A stretch of DNA of 64,000 nt from Amia ocellicauda (taxonomy: Eukaryota > Chordata > Actinopteri > Amiiformes > Amiidae). Shown here one piece after another: positions 12,101-23,776 of this stretch (positions within the stretch are counted from its first letter, which is position 1; each line of letters opens with the position of its first letter). The stretch spans positions 5,052,501-5,116,500 of the forward strand of contig NC_089867.1 of NCBI RefSeq assembly GCF_036373705.1, read 5' to 3'. Under the pieces are notes generated by a model. The model ran no database searches and had not been told where the DNA came from. It saw only the letters and a program-made list of their open reading frames with translations. Both the position numbers and the translations under genes were made by a program.

Positions 12101-13774
12101 TGTATTTTACTTCTGTAGAAATGACTGCTTATTATTTTAGGGATCATCTTTTTCACTTGGGGTGGTCTGTGCGGCCGATACATTAGGAAGCTTACGATGA
12201 CAGCTGTGATCCCTTCTTCTGAAGAACGACCACGGCTTTGGATTTTAATTCTATCTCACCCTGTGCACTCTTGTGTAGGTGCTTTGGAAAAATGTTTAGT
12301 GGCCCTGAGGTAGATCGGGGCTCCCTTCTCATACTAAGTCATATATTCATTCTTCCTGCTTTGTCACTGGTTTATTGTCACTGTCAGGTGGAACCAGTGT
12401 TAATTGATTTGCAGACAGCGTATCTGGGCTGGTATATACCACTGAAAAGTCACACTAAAAGGCAGCCCTTGCTAGTGGTAGAGTCCTAGTAAAATGTTAT
12501 TTAAAAGTTAGAAAAGTTTGTTAGAGGCATTTATGATTCAACTCCATATTGACTGCCTCCTGAATATAATTTAAAAATAAACAGCAATCCTTTAAGTTTC
12601 TTTACTAATTTTGTTGCATGTATTCTTAATTCTGATAACATAATTTAACATTATCCAAAAGCTCAAACAACCTGTTTTGGATGCAGGCTGGGTTAACAAA
12701 ATTATTTGATGAATTAAGAATCTCCTACACGACGAAAAATTATGTTTTCTGTGTTCTCACAGCTTTATTATTGTGGGGTTTTAAAAATCTACTTGTTTAC
12801 CACTCGTTTGGCAGTGTCTATAAATATCTGATGTCCACTGAGGGTAAAAGAAAAGAATAAGACTGATGAGTTGTAGTGAAGCTCACTGAGGAATAACAGC
12901 AGCCGTCTATGCCAGCCTCACCTCTTGGGCATTGTAGTACTTGAAGCCCAACACGTTTCCTGCTCCGGCACCAGCCACATAGGGGATTTTAGAAATACCT
13001 GTGGAAAAGCAGAACGGAAAGCTATGATTGACTAGCATACCGTGCCCAAGTCAGCCCATTCTCTACACTGCGAAGGCAAAATACAGAAAGCAAATCTCTG
13101 AAATGGTCTACAAAGGTGGCAAAACATGAAGAGCAGGGACATCCCACCCAGTACGACCAGAGGGAATTAATTATATTTTTAAAAATAGGGGAAGGAGTGT
13201 GGGAGGAATGAGATCTGTTTGACCTCCACACAATGTGCTTGTTGTGTACCATGACATTTTTTGCTCAATTTAATCATTTACAGGGCTGGTTTCACAGACC
13301 CTGTTTAACACTAGTCTTGGACTTCCCAGTGCTATTTAGGTAGTGCAAGAGCAGTGCTGATCAGGTCTGTGAAACAATGTGACACTAGTATGTTTTTAAA
13401 AACCGAGTCGGCCTACATGTGTTGCAAAAATGATGATTTTACAAAGTCTGGACATGCAATACGTGGCGAAATCAACAAGGAAACCCTTATAAACATAGAT
13501 GTAGCCAGGAAAGCACGTACGCTGAGCGACTTAAAAAATAATAATAACAGGATTTTCTTTATACTGCCGGTATTTTACTGTTAAAACGCATACTATACTC
13601 ATAAACTACAGGCACACGCTTCTATGGGCTTTTGTTCTGGCTGTAAATAACGCAGGAAAGACTCGCAGCGCACTTCTCTACGGATGACGTCAGCATATGC
13701 TTTCCGGCTACAGCCAGGCTGACCAACACGGTGCAATTCAGACACCTACCACGAAAATACTCTTCATCTGCCAT
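3188..13774 (-). CDS. Xylose isomerase (XylA family), complete 14-exon gene
   Basis: The enzyme interconverts D-xylose and D-xylulose (and often D-glucose and D-fructose) using two divalent metals. Minus-strand exons are 13774-13750, 12998-12922, 11914-11842, 10759-10644, 10434-10409, 10060-9923, 9775-9666, 9309-9214, 9123-9040, 8787-8661, 6341-6236, 4544-4362, 4204-4130 and 3271-3188. All introns are GT-AG and phases agree. The 1320 nt give 439 residues; E. coli XylA has 440. Visible motifs include CYWHTF (W52), [10 protein letters not shown] (H104, D107), WGGREGY (W191), IEPKPKEP (E235, K237), LNIEPNH (E271, H274), SVDSN (D299), GWDTDQ (D310, D312) and [11 protein letters not shown] (D342). 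Each lies +3 from the E. coli residue. The C-terminus NHYL also matches. The start ATG has an in-frame stop upstream (13838-13840) with no ATG between. No signal peptide is seen, so it is probably cytosolic. It is unusual in a vertebrate. Confidence 0.95.
4262..4353. mobile_element. MITE-like repeat remnant beside a xylose isomerase splice donor
   Basis: The end tctggtctgtgaaaccagcc (4330-4349) belongs to a common fish MITE type whose end reads gggctggtttcacagacc on the other strand. A related copy is at 13282-13378. The repeat begins only a few bases inside the intron that follows the exon at 4544-4362. Its left boundary is approximate. Confidence 0.5.
4686..5909 (+). mobile_element. Tc1-like DNA transposon, copy 1, inside a xylose isomerase intron
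   Basis: The element is 1224 bp. It has terminal inverted repeats cactcacctaaaggattatt at the left and the reverse complement at the right. It is flanked by TA on both sides (4684-4685 and 5910-5911), the target duplication expected for Tc1/mariner. It carries one plus-strand transposase frame (4834-5877). It lies between exons 11 and 12 of the xylose isomerase gene, in the opposite orientation. A near-identical copy is at 31615-32834. Confidence 0.92.
4834..5877 (+). pseudogene. Tc1-like transposase, disabled by one stop codon
   Basis: The frame starts [19 protein letters not shown] and has paired-type helix-turn-helix DNA-binding regions (for example [15 protein letters not shown]). These are followed by a DDE domain. 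Visible acidic residues are in [15 protein letters not shown] and [12 protein letters not shown], giving the DD34E pattern. A glycine-rich stretch ([14 protein letters not shown]) is typical of Tc1. The frame is open except for TGA at 5305-5307, where copy 2 has CGA, so a CpG-type C-to-T change explains the break. Without it the length would be about 347 residues, normal for the family. It is presumably inactive. Confidence 0.92.
6520..7800. repeat. Unclassified repeat fragments in a xylose isomerase intron
   Basis: The intron between exons 10 and 11 holds a C/G-run-rich block around 6555-6670 (repeated acccgggt words). It also has a (GA)n run at 7256-7272 and a block starting ggggcggactgggaccaaaa at about 7370. 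That starting word recurs at 29231, so the block is interspersed. No protein-coding signal is seen. Confidence 0.45.
8023..8334. mobile_element. hAT-like MITE (312 bp) in a xylose isomerase intron
   Basis: The element begins cagtggttctcaaccctggt and ends with the near reverse complement gatttgagaaccactg. The inner arms (gctctcaattac and taattgagagct) also pair. The 8-bp flanks ttgtagtc and ttatagta match at 6 of 8 positions, consistent with a decayed hAT target duplication. Diverged relatives are at 17720-18015 and 37795-38040. Confidence 0.75.
13282..13378. mobile_element. Short MITE with gggctggtttcacagacc end
   Basis: The ends gggctggtttcacagacc and ggtctgtgaaac are inverted relatives about 95 bp apart. 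It lies in intron 1 of the xylose isomerase gene and is the same family as the remnant at 4262-4353. Confidence 0.6.
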
Positions 13775-13840
13775 CTCCGATAGATTTACACCTTTGAACA
13801 ACAGGGAATTCCACCTCGCTTTCAAAAGTGGTGTCCTCTA

Positions 13841-15499
13841 CTCCAGTAAAGTAGAGCAACTTTAACTCTGGAAAAAGTCGGTGATGCATTTTTAGATCTG
13901 ACCACACGGTGTCGCCTCAAAACCTTTTATTGTACTTCAACTGCCAAAGCCTGCCTAGGTGACTGTGTATGTATTGTGAATATTTGCATTCATTTTGAAC
14001 TCAATGACGCAACACATTCAAAGAAAGTGTTGTTGTGTTTTGTTTATCAAAATAACACTTCCCTGCATTTACTGCACACAATTTGACGCTCAATGGCTTT
14101 CAGTCATGTTTTCTTAACTCCAGTGTGTGCTCAGAATAACTACTGTATGCCTGTTAAGTGCAGTTTTACAGTACACTTGTTAACACTTAAAAGCATGTGC
14201 AAATAAACAGCACTTCCTCAGCCTGATTCCTGCACTTTCTTAGCAACAATGAAACAAAAGAGTATATTCATTTGACTTCAGTTTACAATGTAAACAGCTT
14301 CTTTGTCACATGTGAAGAAATCCTGCTTTGAAATCTAGAAGAGCAGGTTTCAATGATCACTTACATTTTGGATGAATTACTGCTTCCTAAAGAGAAAAGT
14401 TGTTTAATGTTGCATTATGAGGGACAAACCTATTGTGATGTTCATTTTAAAAGGAGAACAGTGGGGCTGAACACATAAACCCATACAGAACAAACATTTT
14501 TAATATATGGTAGAAATGTGTGATTCTTATATTTTTGATCTGCAAAAATTTGCCCCTTTTTTTGTACATGTAAAATTGTAGCCTTTAATGAAAACTATTG
14601 TATAGGTTGAAAATATATAAGTTTAACTTGTAAAGTATCTTTTGAACAACATGGTAAATGTTTATCTGAAATATATTCACTCTTGCAGGGAACCGCTCTA
14701 GCAGACTCTGGCAAATACCACAATGACAAATAGCTTATTCATTTGTGGATTTTAATATAAAACATATGCAATTATTGGTTGCTGAACTTGATGTCCTGGA
14801 ATGTCACCCCCAACACAGATTTTCAGTTCATCAGTTGAAGCATTTGTTCAGCACAAACTTCCCCAATACTAAACCTGTATATTTAATGTGAAGAACCAGA
14901 AACTGGCCTCTAGGCAGAGTTAGATCATAAAAAAAAAACTCCTTATACTTTGCAAATCAGGTTTTAATGATCATGTTTTTATAACAGTTGACTGTTACAA
15001 AAGATTTAAAAAATATAAACAAGACATATACATTACACATAGTTAATGAGCATTATTTACACAGTACAAGTTATACTTCAGAAAACTATTTTTTACAGTA
15101 CACAGAACAGCATAAATTATAATGAAAAAGTTAAAGGAATGATTGCAATGTTAAACTGGTTAAACCCAATTATATTTTGGTATTTCCTACGCTTTTCCAA
15201 TGAGATTTAGGTGTGTTCTGTGTCTTTACATGAACCAAGGAGATGTGTACAAAAGGTATATGTGGAAGCCAAGCAACAAGGTATTAATATGTATTCTATC
15301 AATAAAACAGAATCCCGGCTTGCTAATAAATAGCAAAGCAAATGTGTAGAAGTTCAACAATTGCGTGAACACAGGAATATTGTGGCAGCTGCAGGAAAAT
15401 TCTTCAGGTACGCCACACTGAAATACCACGAGCAACTAAAGTTAAATGAAAATACAGGAATATGCTGCCGATATCATTTACGCCCTTCAATTTTACCTT
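13841..15499. other. Intergenic between xylose isomerase and RNF144B, no gene seen
   Basis: AT-rich sequence. I find no exon with conserved protein sequence, no clear repeat boundary and no RNA gene. It should contain the xylose isomerase promoter just right of 13774, but no TATA or GC box stands out. A minus-strand AATAAA at 15500-15505 is a candidate RNF144B polyadenylation signal. Confidence 0.4.
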
Positions 15500-15827
15500 T
15501 TTATTTTACTCTTTGCCCACCATATGAAAAAGAACAGTTTATCCAGACAAAACAATAAAGACTGGCCTCCCATGTCCTGTACTGCTTCCCACACACCTAT
15601 ACAAAAACAAAGAGTTCATATCGAAGAAGAGATTCCCCAGCGCTTGATCCAGCCTGCCTTCTTCTGAACTGTTAGACTGGAAGGTAAGACCAGCACCGGA
15701 CCTGAACATGCAGGCACAGTAATATAGGCACTTGTGCACCTACGGAGAAGGATTTGGTATCGGATTATAAGAAATGTGGGATATGGCACATGGAAAAATG
15801 GATATATAGCTAATATATGTATTTCAG

Positions 15828-18800
15828 CTATATTCCCGTTTCTGTGTGGTTGACCTTCTTCTTTTTTTTGCCTCTACAGGACTTGCAGATGCAGCAGATT
15901 ATACAGGGCGATGCCAGCACAAGGAGTGGTGAGGTCACCAGGACAATTAAACTCATACCAACCAAGATGCCCACCACCTGTGAGGAGGAAGAATAAACAG
16001 TGCATTATGGTCTGCAGTCAGGTCAGCTTGATCTTCTGTACTGCACTGAAGCATTAGCACAACCATGCAGAGTGTACACAAGGAGTCTCATTGTGAAGAC
16101 AACTTTTATCCATCACTTGGTACAATGAATGACACTACATGAAACGTGCCAGTCAGTGAAACTTATGGAGAGAAAAAAAAAAATCAGGATTGAACTTCTC
16201 TTATTTTAAATAAGCAAGAATATGCTTATTTGAATATACCTGATGAGGAAATACATTTTGGTTGACTATTTTTAACAGTTATATATTTAGCAGTTATTTT
16301 AACTGCTGCCTTAAACAGAGCTTAAACAGTTTTGAGAGAGGTAGGCAAGAGAAATGCAACAGAAGTTACAGGAAATCTTCACCTCACCAAGGCTGAACAT
16401 TAATAAAAAGCAAAGAAAGCAAAAAGCCAACATTCGACCAGTGCTGACCACCTGCACTCACCTGTGTTCGATTCCACATCACTGAAGCCCGCGAGTGGCC
16501 CAGTTTATTTCTGCACGGTCCTTTATCGTAATGCCTCAGGAATATGTCGCCCTATGTAATCAAGAAAACCATGTTCAACACAGTATATATTACCAATTTG
16601 GCAGTATGTTCACAGATACTTATGTACACTCTGCGTCACTGAAGACGTGCGTCTTTTATCCGACATTCAAAGATGGACAGTGAGTCGAATGAGACAATTC
16701 GGCCTACCCCTGCAGCCATACTTCCTTCTTTCCTTCCCACAGCTTTCACAGTATTTATTTATCAAGGTGTAAAAAATGTCAAGAGGGAGTGGCACATCAA
16801 AAGTAACTTAAGGGTGTTGAATTGAATGATTTACTGTATATTATGCTTTGTACAACATTAACATAATAAAGCAGCATTTAATAAGGCTAATTGAATGTCA
16901 TATTGACACAGCAGTGAATAGATGGACTTTGGTAACGCAGGCTTTGTCTGTCTTCCAATTGGCACTTGAGCCCCTCTGAGGTCCCAGTGTACAGTCCCAC
17001 ACTCCCTAGACTCTATATGGGCATCTCTGTAACTGCAAGGGTTATTGCAAGACATGGACTGAGTCCCAACAAGTGCCACCAAAACCGGGAAACTGATCAT
17101 TGCGGACGCGGTCCAAATCTAAGAAAATAAATTCAAATTGTTTGAATCTTACATCTAAATTCTGAAGACAGTACCAACAAAAGGTGTGCTTGCAGCTCTT
17201 GCACATCATCTGAGCACACCCTTGGTTCCTCTCGATGTAGACGCCGCACACCGGACACTGCTTGACAGGGGCGTCTGGTTCGTTGCTGATCTGAACGCTG
17301 TATAAACAGGAAAGTCAAACATATCTAAGAAATATACTAGGTTTCACTGGAGATACAGCGTTGTTCTCCTGCCAGAATCTCTCTGGACTTTCCTAAAGCA
17401 AACATTTCAGATTTGTAAGAGGTTCTACCTGTCATCCACAGAAGGCAAATTCAGAGACCGGCGTTCGGAGCAGGAATGGCCTGGCTGCCAGTCCCCCTTG
17501 CACACTGAGCAGAATACAACACCGCAAGCAGGACACAACACAGACACTGGCTGGGCATTGCTGTGCTGCCCGATGCTGCAGACAGCTTGACATCCCAAGA
17601 CAGGACACCAGGTTTTATCAGGATCCAGCTGCACCTCTGAGTGTAAATAAAGAGGGGGAAAAAGTGAATCAGTTAAAGCAGTGTCTGGGCAATAGTAACA
17701 GTTTTTAGTATCCAAATTGGTGGTTCTGAACCCCTGCTCCTGGGAGCCCACTGCCCCTGCTGGTTTGTGGTCAACTGAGCACTCAGTGACTTCTTTGGCA
17801 TCTTTTTTAATTGCTTAGTTTACATATTGGAGAATTCAAGTGCCTTATTACACTGTTTTATATTTAACTTTTAATCTCCAACGGTTTAATACAATTAAAA
17901 GGCCCGATTAGGCACATTTTGAGTTGAATTAATGTTTATGTTAAGTAATTGAGAGCTCGGTTTGAACAAATATTAGCAGAACAGCGTACCCTCAGGACCA
18001 GGGTTAGAGACCACTGATTTAGAGAGAGATAAATCCCATTCATAGGATACACATGAAGACAGAAAGGTTAGTATGCTCTTAAAATACGGACATTGTTTAA
18101 GAAATGTGCATTTCTCTTTAGTATTTAGCTATTTTGGTACTCTTCTTTTGGTGTGCAATTTTCCTTTCCGCCGTTTGAAAAGATTCTCATTCAAATGTCT
18201 TAACCCTAGATTAGGACATTCAAATACAAACAAGAACCTTTAGTTTAGCTGGAGACATAAAAGGAAATAGCAGCAGTGATGGTAGCTGTATGCTAGAGGT
18301 TGCTGTAAGATTATTTTAGATGAATAATAGCTAGAAGCACATGATACGGTTTCTCGAGCTTATGCAAATTGGAAAGATAAAACCTACTGTTCTTCACTTC
18401 CAGGAATTTCACAAGTCTGTACAGATAGGGTGGTTAATCCAATGTGCTCTAACTTTCCAGTAAATCAAATTATCCCAAATGCACCTTTGCTAATTATAAT
18501 GCAGCTTTCTTTTCAATACTGTAGTACTTTTGCGCCTCTCTATCTGCGAGTCATTTTAGGTTCTGCTCTTGTTTACTGAGAATCAAACAGGCAAATTACA
18601 TTTCAAGTTCAATGGAAGAGATAGAAACTATGGTAACCAAATGGTAATCTGAAAAATAAACTGAAACTACTGTACATGTCCACACTCGCTTAGCAAAGTC
18701 AGTAACCGTTTATCTAACTTGCTTTTATTTATTTTTTCCCACAGCAACTGCTTTGAAAAAGGGATACACCTAAAACAATAGCTTATCACAGAGAAGAAAA

Positions 18801-21800
18801 GCAGCTATTGTACTCTAGTTTGGGAAAAAGTAAAACTAAAAAGAGTACAAATAATGTGTGGGTGTCTTTGCACAATTAAGAATCAGAGGTATTCAATTTT
18901 TATCAAATCTGAGTACTGCAAAACTGGAAACAATATGGTTTTGGCTACTGCAGTACAGCCAGAACTTAAGTAAGCTATATTATGTGTTACTACAGACATG
19001 CTATAACACCGTCCAGCATTCCTTTTAAGATTGTTTCCCACAGCTAACTATTCTATATTTTTAATATTCACTATTGTTTTAGTCTTTGAAGTAAATACCT
19101 CAATGGTAAAACTAGCTTTTTAAGTATGTGGCTCCAGTTCTTTTGTTTTTATTGGTTGCATCTTACTACCGCAGACACAGCCGCTGATGTGTACTTTTAT
19201 GCAATAAGTCTTACGACACATTTGCTTTACAAGATCTTCCTTTAAATACAAATAAAAAGGCCAGACTGCATTCAACGAAAAGCAGAACTTAAAAAGTGAA
19301 ATTGAAAATACAAAGCGGTCAAACTTCCATGAACAATGCTCAGCGCAACGATCCACCCCTCCGTCTCTTCATTATTCTTGGAATTGGAAACCTGTTTAAA
19401 AGCTATGCGTTTCCATATTCATTGCAATTGGACACAGTAGGCATGTGTTCTGACATGACCGTGTTTTGGTTACAAAGACATATTAGATTAGAGGGAGTGT
19501 TGTGAAGCAACATACCTGTTGTATGTGTTCCAAACACACCCAAAACCCAAACCTGATGTGGAAAAGAAATACCATGCACACCTTGCAGGGAGAGGGATAT
19601 TTCGGAGATACACTGAAGGTTTCTAGGCAAGCTTAGGCCAGGAGGATAGCTCTCCCTCTTGATAGATTGGCTGTACTGATGCCACCAGTTGGCCCAGAGT
19701 GTGAAATAAAGCACTTGGCGATAAAGTCAGCATTACCACAGACGAGAATCCTGACATTACACTTTTGTTTGCAGTAAGACAATTGCAAGCATACTGCACC
19801 TCTTTCGAACCGCAGCCGCTGATAAAGCTGAACTTGATCAGAAGGGGCCAAGCAGGCAATCTGCAACAAAAGGACAAAGTGAAAGCAATCTATGGCAGCT
19901 TGTAAATAATGCAAACATATAATTTGGGAATAAAGAGAAGCGTGCGATATTGCTGCTGGGCTACTTAAATCCCTTTACAAAAGTGTTGGGGTGGAACGAA
20001 AAACAAAGTCTTTTACAACACACCCGTGCGGCTCCTTTTCCATTGAGAGTACATTTTTCAGAGCAGAAGAGTTTTGGCAATATTCAAAAGTTATGCAAGT
20101 GAACAATTCAATGATCTTGTAGACACTTCCCTTCTGAACACACTGAGAGTGCACAGGAATTTGGCAGTTTTCCCAGGCATTGTGTCATGCATTGTGTCAT
20201 TGTGGCATTGTGTCATGCATATACATGCATACAGTGAGGGAAAAAAGTATATGATCCCCTGCTGATTTTGTACGTTTGCCCACTGACAAAGAAATGATCA
20301 GTCTATCATTTTAATGGTAGGTGTATTTTAACAGTGAGAGACTGTAACAACAAAACAATCCAGAAAAACGCATTTCAAAAAAGTTATAAATGGATTTGCA
20401 TGTTAATGAGGGAAATAAGTATTTGATCCCCTATCAATCAGCAAGATTTCTGGCTCCCAGGTGTCTTTTATACAGGTAACGAGCTGAGATTAAGAGCACT
20501 CTCTTAAAGGGAGTGCTCCTAATCTCAGCTTGTTACCTGTATAAAAGACACCTGTCCACAGAAACAATCAATCAATCAGATTTCAAACTCTCCACCATGG
20601 CCAAGACCAAAGAGCTGTCCAAGGATGTCAGGGACAAGACTGTAGACCTACACAAGGCTGGAATGGGCTACAAGACCATCGCCAAGCAGCTTGGTGAGAA
20701 GGTGACAACAGTTGGTGCAAAATAACAAAATAACTGTCAGTCTCCCTCGGTCTGGGGCTCCATGCAAGATCTCACCTCGTGGAGTTTCAATGATCATGAG
20801 AACGGTGAGGAATCAGCCCAGAACTACACGGGAGGATCTTGTTAATGATCTCAAGGCAGCTGGGACCATAGTCACCAAGAAAACAATTGGTAACACACTA
20901 CACCGTGAAGGACTGAAATCCTGTCGCGCCTGCAAGGTCCCCCTGCTCAAGAAAGCACATGTACAGGCCCGTCTGAAGTTTGCCAATGAACATCTGAATG
21001 ATTCAGAGGAGAACTGGGTGAAAGTGTTGTGGTCAGATGAGACCAAAATCAAGCTCTTTGGCATCAACTCAACTCACCGTGTTTGGAGGAGGAGGAATGA
21101 CCCCAAGAACACCATCCCCACCGTCAAACATGGAGGTGGAAACATTATGCTTTGGGGGTGTTTTTCTGCTAAGGGGACAGGACAACTGCACCGCATCAAA
21201 GGGACGATGGACGGGGCCATGTACCGTCAAATCTTGGGTGAGAACCTCCTTCCCTCAGCCAGGGCATTGAAACTGGGTCGTGGATGGGTATTCCAGCATG
21301 ACAATGACCCAAAACACACAGCCAAGGCAACAAAGGAGTGGCTCAAGAAGAAGCACATTAAGGTCCTGGAGTGGCCTAGCCAGTCTCCAGACCTTAATCC
21401 CATAGAAAATCTGTGGAGGGAGCTGAAGGTTCGAGTTGCCAAACGTCAGCCTCGAAACCTTAATGACTTGGAGAGGATCTGCAAAGAGGAGTGGGACAAA
21501 ATCCCTCCTGAGATGTGTGCAAACCTGGTGGCCAACTACAAGAAACGTCTGACCTCTGTGATTGCCAACAAGGGTTTTGCCACCAAGTACTAAGTCGAAG
21601 GGGTCAAATACTTATTTTCCTCATTAACATGCAAATCAATGTATAACTTTTTTGAAATGCGTTTTTCTGGATTTTTTTGTTGTTATTCTGTCTCTCACTG
21701 TTAAAATACACCTACCATTAAAATTATAGACTGATCATTTCTTTGTCAGTGGGCAAACGTACAAAATCAGCAGGGGATCAAATACTTTTTTCCCTCACTG

Positions 21801-23776
21801 TATAGTATCTCCGATTACTATACCGTCACATGTCTTGATTTTCTGCATTTTACTGTGATTTCACCATGGTATACTACAGTAAACTTTAATCAAAAATGTG
21901 TGGCACTACTCCCAGCACTGTAGTGAAGATGCGCAGATCACACATACAAACTTTCTACTTCAAGGGGCAGAGTTTTCTTACACTATTAAAAATTATTTCT
22001 TATATATTAGACCTCAAAAAATCATTTAAATGTTTTTTAAAGCAGAGATTGAGTTTACTCAGATGGTGAAGTAAATACAGGGCCGGCCGACGAGTCCACA
22101 CTACCATTTGTACTGTATGGAAGTACACAACACAAACGAAGGAAACATTTCAGAATTAAGCAACTTCATCCTCTGGCCTCGCAATGAATTGGCAAACTTA
22201 ATTTCCTTGTCACGATATGGACTAATCTTTACAGAATCTTTGAAATGACTAGAGTCAAGGCAAGAAAATAAGAATAAAAAGCAAAATAACAATTGGAAAA
22301 TGCTGTTATGATGTTATCTGGTCTATTGTCAAAGAGCCGTGGTACCTCAGAATCCAGCAATGTTCCCTTCTTCAGACAGGCCATGTCTGGACAGGTGACA
22401 GGAGCTCCACAACCCTCCTTGATTGCAAACTGCACATACTGCTGCAGGCACTAAGGCACAGGAGATAAAGCACTACATTCACAAGCATTCAAAACTCAGT
22501 CTGAAAACTGTACTGTACTGTAATTTGAAAATTATTCAATATAACCTCTCGTTAGTATTAAACTGTTGCTGCCTTAAACCTGTTTAAACAACCTTTTATA
22601 GGTTACCAATTAATGCTGCTCAGATACAAGTGGTAATTATACAGTATCAATCACTCTCATAATAAGCACTGTTAATTCTGCAGGGGCTCAGCTGGTTTAA
22701 TTCCGGACACTTGGTCGCTGGAGGAGCTCACCTCGCTGTTCAAACAGGTTAATGCGATCTTCTAATGCTGCAGGATCTCATTACAAACTGGACTGCATTG
22801 TAACAACGGTCTTCGGTTCAATTAAAGGGTTTGATCAGCTTAAGTAATCAAGAGCTCAGGTGGAACGAAGAACCAGAAGACCCGGAATTCCCCAAGTCCA
22901 GGAGAGGGGAAGTCCGTTTGATAGGATATAAGGCATCTAACACTAAATATTGCTATGAAACCAGCTTCAAACAAAGACAGGGGGAAAAAACGTATGACAT
23001 CACCCTAGCAATGAATCGGTTTTATGTATCCTGCAGGCCGGTAAATACAGCATTGCAGCATTACAAGATTATAATTACATGCGTCTCAAACATCTATCAC
23101 TGACTCAAGGTTTTTATTGTGTGCTAAGGAGGTTAAAAGCACAGTCAACCCAGTAATTTGCTGATGTCTAAATTATTGGTTTGGGACTGAACACGAACAC
23201 CTTTCCCTTGAAGCACTTTCACAGTGAGGAGTACTGCCAAGATAACACGATAAACCTCCTGCAAAGTACTCAAAGGATGTCCTTGTTCCCTTTTCTCTGT
23301 ATTTTGAATGAAAAAGATTAGGAACCAGGTACGCCTTTCCTTCCTTAATAACACGAACAGACTGTTTCAAAACATGGGTGTTGCTTATGAGTTTATCCAA
23401 ACTGTTTCAGTTTAAGACCAACCGTATTAGCCTAGCAACTGTACTGAAACCGGACTCCATACCTTTTTCCTGGGAGGCCTTCACAGCTCAGGAAAGCTGT
23501 TTGCATATAGAATATATATATATTTCAGTAAATGAAACGTGCCAGATATGTTAATACTTATCTCCGATCTACACCAGAATTCACCTGTGTGTGTGTGCCG
23601 TGCAGGTCTTTGCCAACAGACTGATTATGGTCCGAGCTTACCGGGGTACAGAAGACGCAGTTGCACGTATGAAGTTGGCTCCTGTCCTCGAGGGGGTATT
23701 CGCTAAGGCACAGCTTGCAGAGCACCAGGGGCTGTAGTGGCACCTCCTGCAGACCACTTGGACTGGTATTTGGCAT
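15828..23776 (-). CDS. RNF144B: RBR-type E3 ubiquitin-protein ligase RNF144B, complete coding region
   Basis: RING-between-RING ligases pass ubiquitin from an E2 to a RING2 cysteine and then to the substrate. Minus-strand coding exons are 23776-23642, 22450-22346, 19860-19800, 17636-17429, 17297-17153, 16551-16462 and 15977-15828. All have GT-AG introns with matching phases. They total 894 nt, or 297 residues (human RNF144B is about 303). RING1 spans residues 20-70 (CKLC, CNCVFC, CPDMAC). The IBR has [20 protein letters not shown]2 has [20 protein letters not shown], with the likely catalytic Cys at residue 197. A C-terminal membrane helix ([20 protein letters not shown]) is followed by a basic tail. 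The wording [14 protein letters not shown] and SPCIICC favours RNF144B over RNF144A. Any 5' non-coding exons lie further right. Confidence 0.93.
17720..18015. mobile_element. hAT-like MITE, diverged copy, in an RNF144B intron
   Basis: It begins ggtggttctgaacccctgct and ends ggttagagaccactga, with internal taattgagagctcggt. It is the same family as 8023-8334 but more decayed. No clear target duplication. Confidence 0.6.
18020..19799. other. RNF144B intron, no other feature
   Basis: This is intron sequence between the coding exons at 19860-19800 and 17636-17429. No conserved coding sequence or recognisable repeat boundary is seen. Confidence 0.45.
20150..20226. repeat. Short tandem repeat of cattgtgtcatg words
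   Basis: About three imperfect copies of a ggcattgtgtcatgcattgt unit lie directly left of a Tc1 insertion at 20232. Confidence 0.55.
20459..20554. repeat. Near-perfect 96-bp hairpin inside the Tc1 element
   Basis: The arm aggtgtcttttatacaggta and the rest to about 20503 pair with agtgctcctaatctcagctt through gacacct. That gives about 45 paired bases with a tiny loop and one or two mismatches. It lies between the inverted repeat and the transposase start codon. Confidence 0.85.
20597..21593 (+). pseudogene. Tc1-like transposase, broken by a small deletion
   Basis: The first segment starts [20 protein letters not shown] at ATG 20597 and stops at 20723-20725. The second segment continues in another frame from about 20726 to 21593 and includes the N-domain end and the DDE core. 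Acidic motifs are [18 protein letters not shown] and [11 protein letters not shown] (DD34E). At the junction the text jumps from TTVGA to [11 protein letters not shown] short piece of the DNA-binding linker is therefore missing and the frame shifts. The C-terminus ends FATKY, as usual. It is presumably inactive. Confidence 0.9.
22680..22930. repeat. Decayed hAT-like MITE remnant
   Basis: The words taatcaagagctcaggtgga and ccaagtccaggagagg resemble the inner parts of the MITE at 8023-8334. Boundaries are not clear. It lies in an RNF144B intron. Confidence 0.35.

Larger units (their letters stand above)
20232..21800 (+). mobile_element. Tc1-like transposon of a second family, in an RNF144B intron
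   Basis: The element is 1569 bp. Its terminal inverted repeats run cagtgagggaaaaaagtat at the left and tactttttccctcactg at the right, and TA lies on both sides. The subterminal repeats are about 200 bp and contain the word aaatcagcaggggatca in inverted form. It carries a plus-strand transposase. I recall very similar elements from salmonids and other fish. Confidence 0.92.

Noticed and set aside
3188-13774. Xylose isomerase as bacterial contamination or a retrocopy
   Set aside because: It has 13 GT-AG introns, eukaryote-type splice signals, fish transposons in its introns and animal genes on both sides.
13775-13825. N-terminal extension of xylose isomerase upstream of the ATG at 13774
   Set aside because: The frame is open for a short way but has no ATG before the in-frame stop at 13838-13840. 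The family N-terminus aligns with the chosen start.
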